Part shown: positions 1-11,300 of the stretch, in pieces
Layout: each line of letters opens with the position of its first letter
How positions within the stretch are numbered: position 1 is the first letter of the stretch
Assembly: GCA_943789295.1 (NCBI GenBank)
Contig: CALSTO010000001.1
Location: 62,001 to 126,000 of the forward strand
Direction of reading: 5' to 3'
Length of the DNA stretch: 64,000 nt
Source of the DNA: MAG-121220-bin8 sp002700465
GTDB lineage: Bacteria > Bacteroidota > Bacteroidia > Flavobacteriales > Flavobacteriaceae
Program-made: the position numbers and the translations under genes
Notes under the pieces: model-generated
What the model was told of the DNA's origin: nothing
Databases searched by the model: none
The model's input: the letters and a program-made list of their open reading frames with translations, nothing else

Positions 1-3000
1 GGTTGTGCAGGGTAACTCCGTCATTTTCACTTCCTTTTCCATCATCACATTGTTCAATTTTAATTAGATTTTCATTTATAACTGGAAGCGGTGTAACAAT
101 AAATTCAATATTTTCAGAAATAATACAACTGTTATTAATTTTGTTAGTAACTGTTACTGATACAGATTGTGTTTTAGTATTAAAAGGATTTGGTAAATTA
201 CTTGTCGTCTGACTGCCTCCATTTTCATCAATAAAAGTGTAAGATACTGAGTAATTATCAAGACTTTGCATTTGATTATTTAAAGGATTTGTAAGTAGCG
301 TTTCGGTAATTGAGGAGGTGTCAAATTCAGAGTATCCATCAATATCACTAACTCCATCATCACAATTTGAAGGAATAATAACCTCATAAAACTCTGGACT
401 GTCATCAACAATAAATTCTAATGTCGTTGAATCCGAACATTTTAAATCTGAGTCATTTTCAACTGTGATTGTTATTGTTTGAGATGTAGTCTCAAAAATA
501 TTTGGCAATACATTACCAATAAAAACATCATTTTCGTCAAAGTAATATGTTGTGACATCTGTTTGACCATCTAACAATTTTTCTTGTATTTTAGAAACGT
601 CAAAAGGAAACTTGCCATCTTCTGAGTTTGTGTCGAGAGGATCGTCACCATCGCATTCTCTTAGAATAGTTACTTCGTTAGCAAAGGGCAAATTTTCAAC
701 TACGATATTAAATGCTTCACCTGTTTTAATGCAAATTAAATCACCTTCATTAGATCTTTTCTCAATCCTGTAGAAAATAGTTTCATTCCCACTTTTATAT
801 GGAGAGACAAGCCCGTTATTATTAATATCATTAGCATCATCAATACTTAGGTGATATGAAACAGGAAAGTTATCAGGACTTTGGTTATCAGTATCATCCG
901 GATCTGTAGATTCATTTCCAGATCTTAGTTCATTTGTTCTTGAACTTAAATCAAATCCATCAACAATGCCATCTCTATTATCATCACATAAAATAATATC
1001 ATCCACTTCAAACGTAATTGGAAGAGTGTTTACTACAAGGTTAAATGATGAACCTACATTAACACATCCTGTTGTATTGTTTACAATTCTTACAAAAATT
1101 TCTGTAATTTGTGATTCCCAATGTAATTTTAAAGGATCTTTTTCAGGTGTAGTAAATGGAAAAATAATTGGATTGTTAGTTTGAGCATCATCCTCAGATA
1201 AATGAAAAGAGACTGTAAAATCGTTTAAAGATTGATTATCTCCAAGAATTGAGGGTTTTAAAACTTCAAAATTTGATTCTTCAAGAACTATACTACCATT
1301 ATTGGCATCTCCATCCAAATCGTCATCACAAAAAACGTAATCTTGTATTAAATTTGATATTGGATTAGGGTTAACAACATGAGTATATGATGTTGAACAA
1401 ACTATGCCATTTGTTGTCACATCAATAAAGTAAGTTGTAGTAACTTCAGGATTTAATGTTAATGTGGATGCATTGATTGGAATATCGATGAAAGTCCCTG
1501 GATTCAAAGGATCCTCATAATACCAATTGACTGTAGTAGTGCCTCTAAATTCATAAACTGGTCTTGAGGGTGCATCTGGACAATCAGGGTAATCATTCAA
1601 TAATTTATTTCCTGTATTATTAAAATGACCATAATCTTCAGTTCCGTCATCTTTTCCATCTGTATCAGGTCCAGTTCCGTTACAGTCTGCATCAAATTCA
1701 TAGTCATTTGGTTCCCCATTTTCCCATAAATTCCAAGTTGCATCAAATTCTCTTCCGTCAAGCCAGTACCAACCTTCATCAAATTCTTGATTAGGATTTA
1801 AAGCTGGAAATTGTTTAAGCCCAAGCCAAAGTGGAACACCCGCAAGACCTGCTGCCTGAATTGCAGCAAATACAGCATTGTGCTCATCTAAATCGTTGAT
1901 CTGATACATTGATGCTCCAATTCCATATGATGGAAGTAAATCTTCAGCATCACTAAAACTTCTTGAAGTGGGATCAACAAAGTATGATGATAATCTGCCT
2001 TCTTTATCAGTATAATCTGTAAGTACTTTAGTTAATGTAGGATTTGCTAATTCAAAATCTAGTGCCGTTTGTGGGACTCCACTTACAGCGATAGTAATCT
2101 CATCACCAGAGCAACTTTCTTCAATACTTGGAGTAATTACAGGATTTGGAAGTAAAACTTTTGTTTCTGATCTTGAAACTCCAATACACCCTTGACTGTC
2201 AGTAACTTGAATGAAATATGTTGTCCCGTCTACTAGTAAAGTTGAAGAATCCAGTAAAGCACCTACAGCCCCATCGTTTGGGTCATAATTATCATAAACA
2301 GATATTACTAAACCTGCAGGATTTGCTGGCGCAGGAGCGATTTCTAAATCTCCAACGGTTGGATTGTCAGTCAAACAAAAGGTTTGAATTGGATCAACAA
2401 CTGGAGGCGCTGGAGGCGTATTAACAGTTAACCCAATGTTGGTACCTAAATTTGAGTTTACAATACATTTATATTCTTCAGTATTTAGTTGAACCCTGTA
2501 ATCTCCTGCAAGAGATGTATCAATGTCGGTTATTATTAGTTCTGCACTATCAAATCCACTAAGTTTTGCGTTTGATCCGTCAATATTTACCCAATCTCCA
2601 TTTGATCCTACAGTTAAATCAAAATATTGCCATTGGTATGTAATTACATTGCTTGGATGTTGTGCTGAAACATTAAAGGATACTGTATCTCCAATACAAC
2701 CAACGGTTGAACTAGGCTCATCAATAATTTCAACAGCTTGACCAATTTGTTGAAAATAATAATTGGAAGTAACAGGGTCTTCTTTGGGATCTGTACTATA
2801 CCCATCAGCTTCATTGTGAACTTTTATTAAACCTCGACTATTTACAAGACCATTATCAAATGTTTGAGTCCAGTCACCATAAATACCATCATTATCAGGA
2901 TCTCCTTGATAATTTTCTAAAGCAGTAAAATCCGCTTCAATAATATCATCACATCCATCATTATCACTATCTAAATCAAACATATCTTCAGTTCCGTCTT

Positions 3001-5272
3001 CGTCAGAATCATTTTTGTAATCATAAACGTAAACATTAGGCACAAATACACTTTCCCCAGTTTCGGTAGTACTGTATTTATGAGTGAATGTTACTCCATC
3101 AATTTTAGTAGCAAACAGCTCGTAATCAATGGTAGCTGTAGAATTAGTATTGAATTTAAATCTTATTTCATTAGATGTAAACTCTGTTACATTATTTTCA
3201 AATTCATCATCAAAATTGGTATCTACTAGAAGATTATTACTAGGATCAAGTAAAGTAATGTTTGAAGAGGCTGGAGAACTTTTGATAATAAAAGATTCAC
3301 CATTTCTAATAGCAACAGAAATATTTGGATTATCCTTTATATTTATATTTAAATTTTCTGTAAAATTGAGTGTATACTTTAATTCTTTATCAACTCCAGC
3401 TTCAACCTGCATTTCAAATGATTGATTTGTCCCAGTTAATGAACCATCGCCACTAACTAACCCTGAAATAACTCCATTTATAGCTGTTCCGTCAGATAGA
3501 TTAATAGTTGGGGAAGCCGTATTTGAAAAGTCAATATTTCCAATTCCTCTTGATTCAACACTATTTAATATTCCATCATTGTCTTGGTCTAGATCAACAT
3601 TATTTATAATTCCATCACCATCAAAGTCATCAGGACATTGACTAATTGGAATTTCAGATGAAAAATATTCAACTGTTTGACCATCACATGCAATGATACC
3701 CTTCACTCTAAATGTGCCAATTTCAGTTGGTGTAAATTTAGAATTTGTTTGTCCTGTAATTGAAGACCAGGTATTATCATTATTTTTCTTTTCCCACTGA
3801 ACAGAATCGAAATTTCCATTATTTGAAACATTTAATTCTATATTTGATGTCCCAGCTTCATTAATACAAGAACCTAATTTAGTAGCCGATAAATTAAGAT
3901 CTAAACTAGGATTTGAAGCAAAACCAGAAAAAAAACTTCCTGAAGCAGCCGCTCCGTTAAAATTAAAATAAGAAACATATAATTCATCACTTGAGCTAAC
4001 AGAAACATTCCCTGTAAGTCCAGTCACTTTGTAGGTAACGTAAGAGTTTTTAGCAGTTACTGATGTTGGTCCTGTGACATTAATTCCACCAGGTTGAGAA
4101 GAAATCTCATCTCCATTTATAATAACTTCTGAATTTTCTTTTGTTACTATTGTTATTCCTCCGGTAAATGTCAAGGCTCCGATTGAATCAATTTGAGGAA
4201 TATTATCAACATCTCCTCTGCTACCACAACTAAGAGGCGGAACAAAAAACATTCCTTGATTAGCTTCGCTAGTAGTTCCTCCAATACCCTGGTAAACAAA
4301 GGTATCTTTTGAGGTATTAACATACATATTATTATTAATAAATTGATCTCCTTCAACTATGTAGTATTCTCCAGCATTTCTAGTGACCTTACTATCTCCA
4401 TTAACAAAAATTTCAGTGTTGTCTTCGTGAACAACAACAAGAACATTTTCATAACTATTTTCTCCATTTCCTTTAACAAAAATATATTCCTTACCAACCT
4501 TTGATAAATCAACAATTTGATCTATCCCGTAATCTCTTGCCCCACCAGTACCAAAACTTCCATTCGCTGAACCAGTATTAACAACAATAGGTTTGTCAGA
4601 AGATATAAGCGTTCCTATTAATCCAGCTCTATTCGCACTTGCTTTATCTGCTCTTGCAGCTAACACATAAGATTCTCCTCTATTTAAATCAATATTGTTT
4701 ATAGGGAATTGTTCATTAGAATTTTCAAAATCAAATCCATGAGTAAGATTGTTAGTTAAATTAACAATAGTGTTGTCTTCAGTTGCCATAAACGAAAAAA
4801 AGTTCATGTAGTTTGACGATACACTGCCCTGATTATCGTATGTCCCAACTCTAAAAATAGTTCCAAAAGCATTTTCACCTTTACTCACTAGTGCACCAGC
4901 TTGAGCTCCACCAGCATTTAGTCTAGCAGATACATAAATTGGACTATCTGCCTCAATAATAAAACCTTTGTTATTGGTTATTTGACTTGTAGTTTCTGGA
5001 TCCTGAACAAAAGATGAGTATCCATCTTGTGATATTGAATAGACCCAAGGGTTGTCGTTGAAAATCACTTTTGATTCAGAGCCACCTCCAATTATATTTA
5101 TAGTTACATTGACATCTGCTTTATTAGGAGTAGAGATATATAAGTACTGATCTTCAGGGTTAGCATTTGAAGGTCCACTTGTTATAGGAGGAATGTAGTG
5201 TGTTTTGCTTAATTGTGAAAAAGCTATACTAGAAAACAGAATAAATAAAAGAGTGATTATTTTATTTTTCAA
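1..5272 (-). CDS. Giant secreted surface protein, C-type-lectin-like domain, partial (3' end outside window)
   Basis: The frame is open from a TTG at 5272 to the window edge, about 1,757 codons, with no stop seen. The start is chosen because it opens a signal peptide (KNKIITLLFILFSSIAFSQ) followed by LSKTHYIPPITSG, which matches the start of the downstream paralogue (ISKVHYIPPVTS). The N-terminal part resembles IgGFc-binding-type domains. Asp-rich Ca-binding-like segments follow, then Ig-like or PKD-like repeats, and a C-type-lectin-like domain at about residues 1100-1240 with WLGLKQ, YWLDGRE and WENGEPND. Further repeats contain CDD motifs. It lies 56 nt downstream of the paralogue at 5329-12282 on the same strand. 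By analogy it should end in a T9SS sorting domain, but that end is not visible. The role is probably adhesion or glycan binding at the cell surface, which is inference. Confidence 0.85.
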   Translation of the reverse strand, partial: MKNKIITLLFILFSSIAFSQLSKTHYIPPITSGPSNANPEDQYLYISTPNKADVNVTINIIGGGSESKVIFNDNPWVYSISQDGYSSFVQDPETTSQITNNKGFIIEADSPIYVSARLNAGGAQAGALVSKGENAFGTIFRVGTYDNQGSVSSNYMNFFSFMATEDNTIVNLTNNLTHGFDFENSNEQFPINNIDLNRGESYVLAARADKASANRAGLIGTLISSDKPIVVNTGSANGSFGTGGARDYGIDQIVDLSKVGKEYIFVKGNGENSYENVLVVVHEDNTEIFVNGDSKVTRNAGEYYIVEGDQFINNNMYVNTSKDTFVYQGIGGTTSEANQGMFFVPPLSCGSRGDVDNIPQIDSIGALTFTGGITIVTKENSEVIINGDEISSQPGGINVTGPTSVTAKNSYVTYKVTGLTGNVSVSSSDELYVSYFNFNGAAASGSFFSGFASNPSLDLNLSATKLGSCINEAGTSNIELNVSNNGNFDSVQWEKKNNDNTWSSITGQTNSKFTPTEIGTFRVKGIIACDGQTVEYFSSEIPISQCPDDFDGDGIINNVDLDQDNDGILNSVESRGIGNIDFSNTASPTINLSDGTAINGVISGLVSGDGSLTGTNQSFEMQVEAGVDKELKYTLNFTENLNINIKDNPNISVAIRNGESFIIKSSPASSNITLLDPSNNLLVDTNFDDEFENNVTEFTSNEIRFKFNTNSTATIDYELFATKIDGVTFTHKYSTTETGESVFVPNVYVYDYKNDSDEDGTEDMFDLDSDNDGCDDIIEADFTALENYQGDPDNDGIYGDWTQTFDNGLVNSRGLIKVHNEADGYSTDPKEDPVTSNYYFQQIGQAVEIIDEPSSTVGCIGDTVSFNVSAQHPSNVITYQWQYFDLTVGSNGDWVNIDGSNAKLSGFDSAELIITDIDTSLAGDYRVQLNTEEYKCIVNSNLGTNIGLTVNTPPAPPVVDPIQTFCLTDNPTVGDLEIAPAPANPAGLVISVYDNYDPNDGAVGALLDSSTLLVDGTTYFIQVTDSQGCIGVSRSETKVLLPNPVITPSIEESCSGDEITIAVSGVPQTALDFELANPTLTKVLTDYTDKEGRLSSYFVDPTSRSFSDAEDLLPSYGIGASMYQINDLDEHNAVFAAIQAAGLAGVPLWLGLKQFPALNPNQEFDEGWYWLDGREFDATWNLWENGEPNDYEFDADCNGTGPDTDGKDDGTEDYGHFNNTGNKLLNDYPDCPDAPSRPVYEFRGTTTVNWYYEDPLNPGTFIDIPINASTLTLNPEVTTTYFIDVTTNGIVCSTSYTHVVNPNPISNLIQDYVFCDDDLDGDANNGSIVLEESNFEVLKPSILGDNQSLNDFTVSFHLSEDDAQTNNPIIFPFTTPEKDPLKLHWESQITEIFVRIVNNTTGCVNVGSSFNLVVNTLPITFEVDDIILCDDNRDGIVDGFDLSSRTNELRSGNESTDPDDTDNQSPDNFPVSYHLSIDDANDINNNGLVSPYKSGNETIFYRIEKRSNEGDLICIKTGEAFNIVVENLPFANEVTILRECDGDDPLDTNSEDGKFPFDVSKIQEKLLDGQTDVTTYYFDENDVFIGNVLPNIFETTSQTITITVENDSDLKCSDSTTLEFIVDDSPEFYEVIIPSNCDDGVSDIDGYSEFDTSSITETLLTNPLNNQMQSLDNYSVSYTFIDENGGSQTTSNLPNPFNTKTQSVSVTVTNKINNSCIISENIEFIVTPLPVINENLIKIEQCDDGKGSENDGVTLHN
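1363..2790 (-). repeat. Long repeat copy A shared with the adjacent giant gene
   Basis: This stretch corresponds base for base, with scattered mismatches and one short length difference near 1660-1700, to about 8232-9640, roughly 6.87 kb away. It encodes Ig-like domains and the lectin-like domain. Outside it the two genes diverge clearly, which suggests recent duplication or gene conversion limited to the core. The boundaries were set by eye. Confidence 0.8.
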
Positions 5273-5328
5273 ACTAAAATTTAATTTGAACCTAAAATAG
5301 TGAATATACTTATAAACTAAAACTGTAA

Positions 5329-8300
5329 TTAATTTCCTCTTACAAGGCTAAAGTGTCCTTTAAATTCTCTTCCATCTTCAAGGAATGTTCTAAACCAATA
5401 ATCAGTTGCAGGCATTGGTTTTCCAAGATATGTTCCATCCCATCCGTTTGATAGTGGATCAAGTTGTTTTAAGAGTTTACCAAACCTATCAAAAATATAG
5501 ACTTTACTTCCAGCATTAAAGTCCGATCTAATTCCAAGTATTTTCCAAGTTTCATTAACGCCATCACCATTTGGAGTAAAGTATTTTCTATAACCAATTA
5601 CAGACACATCTATTTGAGCTATACCACACCCATAGTCGTAAGTATAGTAACTGTTTTTATCACGTATATAAATAGTATGTATCCCAGGTTTTACCGATTC
5701 AAAAACAGGTTCATCTTGATAAGGTCCAAAAGCTTCGTCTAAAGAAAACTCATAATCACCTATTCCAAGATTAAGGGTATCAATTGTAATAGTATTAGTG
5801 TTGTCGTTAGTTAGATCTTCAACAGTAATATCGTCAAGTGATATGTTAGCCATTTCAGATTCAGTAACTGTAATGCTTTTAGATCTAGTACAAAACGTAA
5901 TAGCATCTTCAACAATCACAGTATACACTCCTCCTTTATCTACTTTGATAGTTTCGGTTGTTTCACTGTAAGCAGTGTCTTGCGCTCCATTTAAATCAAC
6001 TCTAGACCAACTGTAATTATAGATAGTAGGATCGTTACCTCCGTTCCAGTTGTAGGTTCCTATTTCAAGTGGATTATCAGGGAGAGGGTTAAGACACACA
6101 ACTATTTCATCATCAATATCAAAGCTAGGTAAGGGGTTGACAACAAAATCAACTCTAACAGAGGTTTCACAAGCTAAACCTAAATCTGCACTTAAAGGAT
6201 TTACTATATTTGAAATTATATAGTAACCATCTTCTGCTGTAATTTTTGCATCAAGTGTATTTGAAGGCCCAAAAATTAAATTATCATTGGAATCAAATAA
6301 AGAAAAATTAAATTCAAAGTCATTGAAATCTTGAATTGCAGGACTAGTTGTATCTAATGGATTTATAAATAATGATTTTTTAAAGGTGTCTAAATCAATA
6401 TCAAACACAGAGATTTCATCATCATCTGATCCAGATTCTTCATCGTCACATTCTTCTATTATAATTCCCGAAAACGGAGTTGGAGTTTGAAAGACATTAA
6501 AAGTAATAGATCCAGTACTTTCAAAAGGTTGAGAAACACCAATAGTATTAGTTAATTTAATATCAATTTTTTGATTAGTAAGGTTTATTTCAGTTGGTAA
6601 GACTGAACTTGTTACAGAAATACCATTAGCATCAACATAACTATATTCAATTGTAAAAGTTGAAGGATCTTGATAGGGAAGAACAGTAGAGTCAGTGGTA
6701 TTTCCTAATATTAAGTCTTGAAAAGTATTAGTTTCAAAAATTGAATACATGTCAAGAGCAGTCTCGTTATCACACAACAATTGATCATCAATATCATAAA
6801 TAACAGGTCTTTTTTCAACATAAAGTGTTGTGACATGTTCAAGACCTACACAACTGGACTGAATGATACTTAAATTGGTGTTTTCAATGTAAACCCATAT
6901 TTCTTGTTCCCATCTGTTTTCAAGTACATTATAATTACTCGTTAAATTACCACTAGCTAAATCTGGAGTTTCTACTTGATTAGTATAAGTTGGTTGATTA
7001 ATATCAATTTGGTTATTTCTAAGAGTTGCATCTCTTTGACTTCCATAAAATTCAAAATTAATACCAGGAATATCAAATGCAAGTGGAGCTTGAGTCTTTA
7101 ATTCCGTAATTATATTATTAAAGATATTAGAGCTAAATTCTTCTTTTCCATCCTGAGATTGGCCTGTTAAATCGGTGTCAGTTTCAGATTTAAATAAATC
7201 ACTTTGATTATTTGCTATAAAAGTTTGTGCAAAGCCTGAAGGAACTTGACTGTAAGATACTTTAAGTTCAATTTGAGCAGTTCTTGAACATCCTCCAGCA
7301 TTTTTTGTAAAGACCACATCAATAATTTCAGGATTAACTGATGTGGAAGTACTGGTGTAATTCTCTGCATCTTCTAAGCTGATTTCATCACCGTTTTCTT
7401 TAAAATAAGTAAATGTTTCAGTGTCAAAATATGTAGATAACTTTTCATCGTAGTCAGTCAAATCAAATAAAGGATTATCACACTGCTCAACTTTCCATAC
7501 AGGGTTAAGTATTACAGGCAATGTGTTAACAGTTAAAACAAATGAAGTGTCGGCTCTAAAGCATAGTGTAGTAGAGTTATTGTCTGTTACTCTAACAAAA
7601 ATCTCTTCTGTTTGAACAGTCGGATTGGCCGAATCAAAAGCGTCGTCGGGTGTATTATAATGAGCTGTTGGATCAGTAATTCCAACAGGATAAGTTATTG
7701 GATCATCTGCCTCATCTTGACTTAAATGATAAGTTACTTTAAATCCACCTTTGTTGAACTGATTTAATCCTAGAATTTCATTTTCTAAAGAAGTTAAATC
7801 AAACTTTGAAGAACCGTCGACATCACTTCCTGATTCAATATCGTCACAAACTTCAGGCATAATAACTAAATTAGATTCAGGAGTTGAATTTACTATTAAA
7901 TTAAATGTTTCAGTTGCATCATAGCACCCAGTTGCATTATTAAGTATTCTAACATAAATAGTTTGAGGATCATACAAATTCCCATCAGGGTCTAATTGGT
8001 TAGTGTATGGACTGGTTATTGGTTCATCTCCACTTTCAGCATCTTCTAAAGTTGTATGATAAGTAACAAGTAAAGGGTTATTATCTCTGTCAACTTGTCC
8101 ATTAACAATTGTTGTAGTTTGAGATTCAAGATCAAAGCTGTACGATATACCATCTGTATTTGTAGAGTCTGCATTAGCAAAATCAACCTCATCACACAAA
8201 TAAATGTCTTCTGCTGGATTTGAAATAGGAAGAGGGTTAACAACATGAGTATACGATGTTGAACAAACTATACCATTTGTAGTTACATCTATAAAGTAAG

Positions 8301-11300
8301 TAGTTGTACTTTCAGGGTTTAAAGTTAATGTTGATGCATTTACTGGAATATCAATAAAAGTTCCAGGATTACTGGGATCTTCATAATACCATCTAACTGT
8401 GGTTGTTCCGCTAAACTCATACAATGGTCTGGAAGCAACTCCCTCGGGATAATCATTTAAAAATTTTCCTGCTCCTGCTAAATTAAAATGTCCATAATCC
8501 TCTGTTCCATCATCGATTCCATCTGCATCTTGTCTATCTAAATCGTAGTCATTAGGCTCTCCATTTTCCCATAAATTCCAGCTTGAATCTAACTCTCTTC
8601 CATCTAGCCAATACCAGCCTTCATCAAATTCTTGATTAGGATTTAAAGCAGGAATTTGTTTTAAGCCAAGCCACAAAGGCACTTGACCATTAAGATTTTT
8701 TTCAACTATAGCATTCCAAACTGCATCGTGTTCGTTTAAATCGTTAATTTGATACATTGAAGCACCTGTACCATAGCTTGGAAGTAAATCCTCTGCTTGA
8801 GTGAATGTTCTTGCAGTTGGATCTACAAAATATGTTGAAATTCTTCCCTCATCATTTACGTGGTCACTTAAAATTTTAGTTAATGTTGGGTTTGATAGTT
8901 CAAAATCTAAAGCAGTTTGTGGGACTCCACTAACAGCGATAGTAATCTCATCACCAGGGCAACTTTCACTAACACTTGGTGTAATGATAGGATTTGGAAG
9001 TAATACTTTTGTTTCTGATCTTGAAACTCCAATACACCCTTGGCTATCAGTAACTTGAATGAAATACGTTGTTCCATCCACAAGGGGTTCAGTAGGGTCT
9101 AGTAAAGTTCCTATTGATGAATCATTTGGATCATAGTTATCATAAACAGAAACTACTAATCCCTCAGGATTAGCTGGCGCAGGAGCAATTTCCAAATTTC
9201 CTACAGTTGGATTGTCAGTCAAACAAAAGGTTTGAATAGGCTCAACAACAGGTGGCGCTGGAGGAGTATTGACAATTAAACCAATATTGGCACCTAAATT
9301 TGAGTTTACAATACATTTGTATTCTTCAGTGTCTAATTGGACTCTGTAATCTCCTACAAGAGAGGTGTCGATATCGGTAATTATAAGTTCCGCACTATTA
9401 AATCCAGTAAGTTTTGCGTTTGATCCATCTACATTTACCCATTCTCCATCTGATCCTAAACTTAAATCAAAAAATTGCCATTGGTATGTAATAACATTGC
9501 TTGGATGCTGTGCTGTAACATTAAATGAAACTGTATCGCCAATACAACCAATTGTTGAACTTGGCTCATCAATAATTTCAACAGCTTGACCAATTTGTTG
9601 AAAATAATAATTTGTAGTAGCAGGATCCTCTTTTGGTAAAATATTATAATCATGTTCTGGATCAATTATTAAACCTCTAGGGTCTACTTGAGAGTCATCA
9701 TATGTAGGAACAATATTTCCTAAAACACCATCAATTAAAGTTCCGTCATTAAAGCCTGCTTCAGTAACATCATTACACTCGTCACCATCACTATCAATAT
9801 CATAATAATCAGGTACAGTATCTGGATTTGTAGGGTGATTTGCATCCGTATTTAAAAAATAATCAAGTCCTGAAATATTTCCTTTAAAAACACCATCCGT
9901 TGTATTACTAACAGTTGTATGAGTTAATTTTATTCCATTCAGTCCATATCCTATAAATTCAAAACTAGGAGTGGTTGATGAATCCGGATTAAATTTAAAT
10001 CTTATCAGATTGGCACTGAACTGTTTTAAACCATTTATTTGAGTTAGCTCAACGAAAGTTTCATTATCATAATTTTTATCAATAATTAATTGATTGTCAG
10101 GATCTAAAAGTGTAATATTTTTGTTAGTTGGAAAAACTTGAAGCTCAAAGTATTCTCCGCCAACAATTGAATGTGATTCTGGCTGACTAATTAGTTTTAG
10201 ATTTAAATCTTCACTTAAAGAATTAAGACTATACATAATACTAGATTCTGACGAATTTTGAGGAATTTTAGTTTCAAAATCTCCGTCAATAGAACCTGTA
10301 ATAGAATTAACTGTAGTATCTGCAAGACCGTTTACTTTTGATTCTACAGTTGTATTTAGAGTTATAGGTAAGACAACATCTTTATTAGTAATTATTGGAC
10401 TATTTAAGTCGGTTAAATCAAATACAACGTTTCCATTCGATTCGTTTGAATTTAAAATTCCATCGTTATCTAAGTCTAAATCTATATTATCAATTATTCC
10501 ATCATTATCAGAATCATTGGGACAGATACTAACTGGAATAACACCAGATTTAAAATCTCCATCACTTCCAAGACATGTTATAGATCCAACTAACCTATAA
10601 CTCCCTGGTTTTGAGGGTTTGTAAACTAAATCATCAATTTGAGAATTTGAAGCAATGGTCCAGTTAGTTCCATCAAATTCCTGCCATTGCCATGTGTCAA
10701 AAAAATCAGGATTTGTCATTTCAAATCCATTTCCGTTAAAGATGTATTCACCTGTTGTTGGATCAACTTCTACGCATGTACCAAGACTTTGTAATGTTAA
10801 ATCTATTGAGGTGGACGGAGGAGTTGCAAAACCTGCATAAAAACCTCCGGACGTTGCATAATCACTTCTGTTGTAATAAGCAACATACAATTCATCATCT
10901 GATTTAACTTGAATATCACCAACAAGATCATCAATACTTAATGTTTGATATCCGGTCTTGCCGATAACGTCGTTAGGGAATAAAGATGTGGTGTCAAATG
11001 AGGTGTAAACATATGTTCCTGAGTCGTCACTTCCAGTATTTATTTCTAATGAAGCTCCAACTTTATAAACTATAGAAATACTTCCTTCATAATCTTTATC
11101 TCCTATTTTATCAATTTGAGCTATATTGTTTATGTCATCTTGAGCATCTTCGCTTAGAGGAGGAACAAAAAACATTCCTTGGTTAGCATTAACTGCGTTT
11201 CCTGATCCGTCAATTCCAACTCCTTGGTATGCAAATACAGGATGAGAATCTCCCTGTGTTCTTACATACATATTAGCACCAATTCCAGTTGCAGAATATT

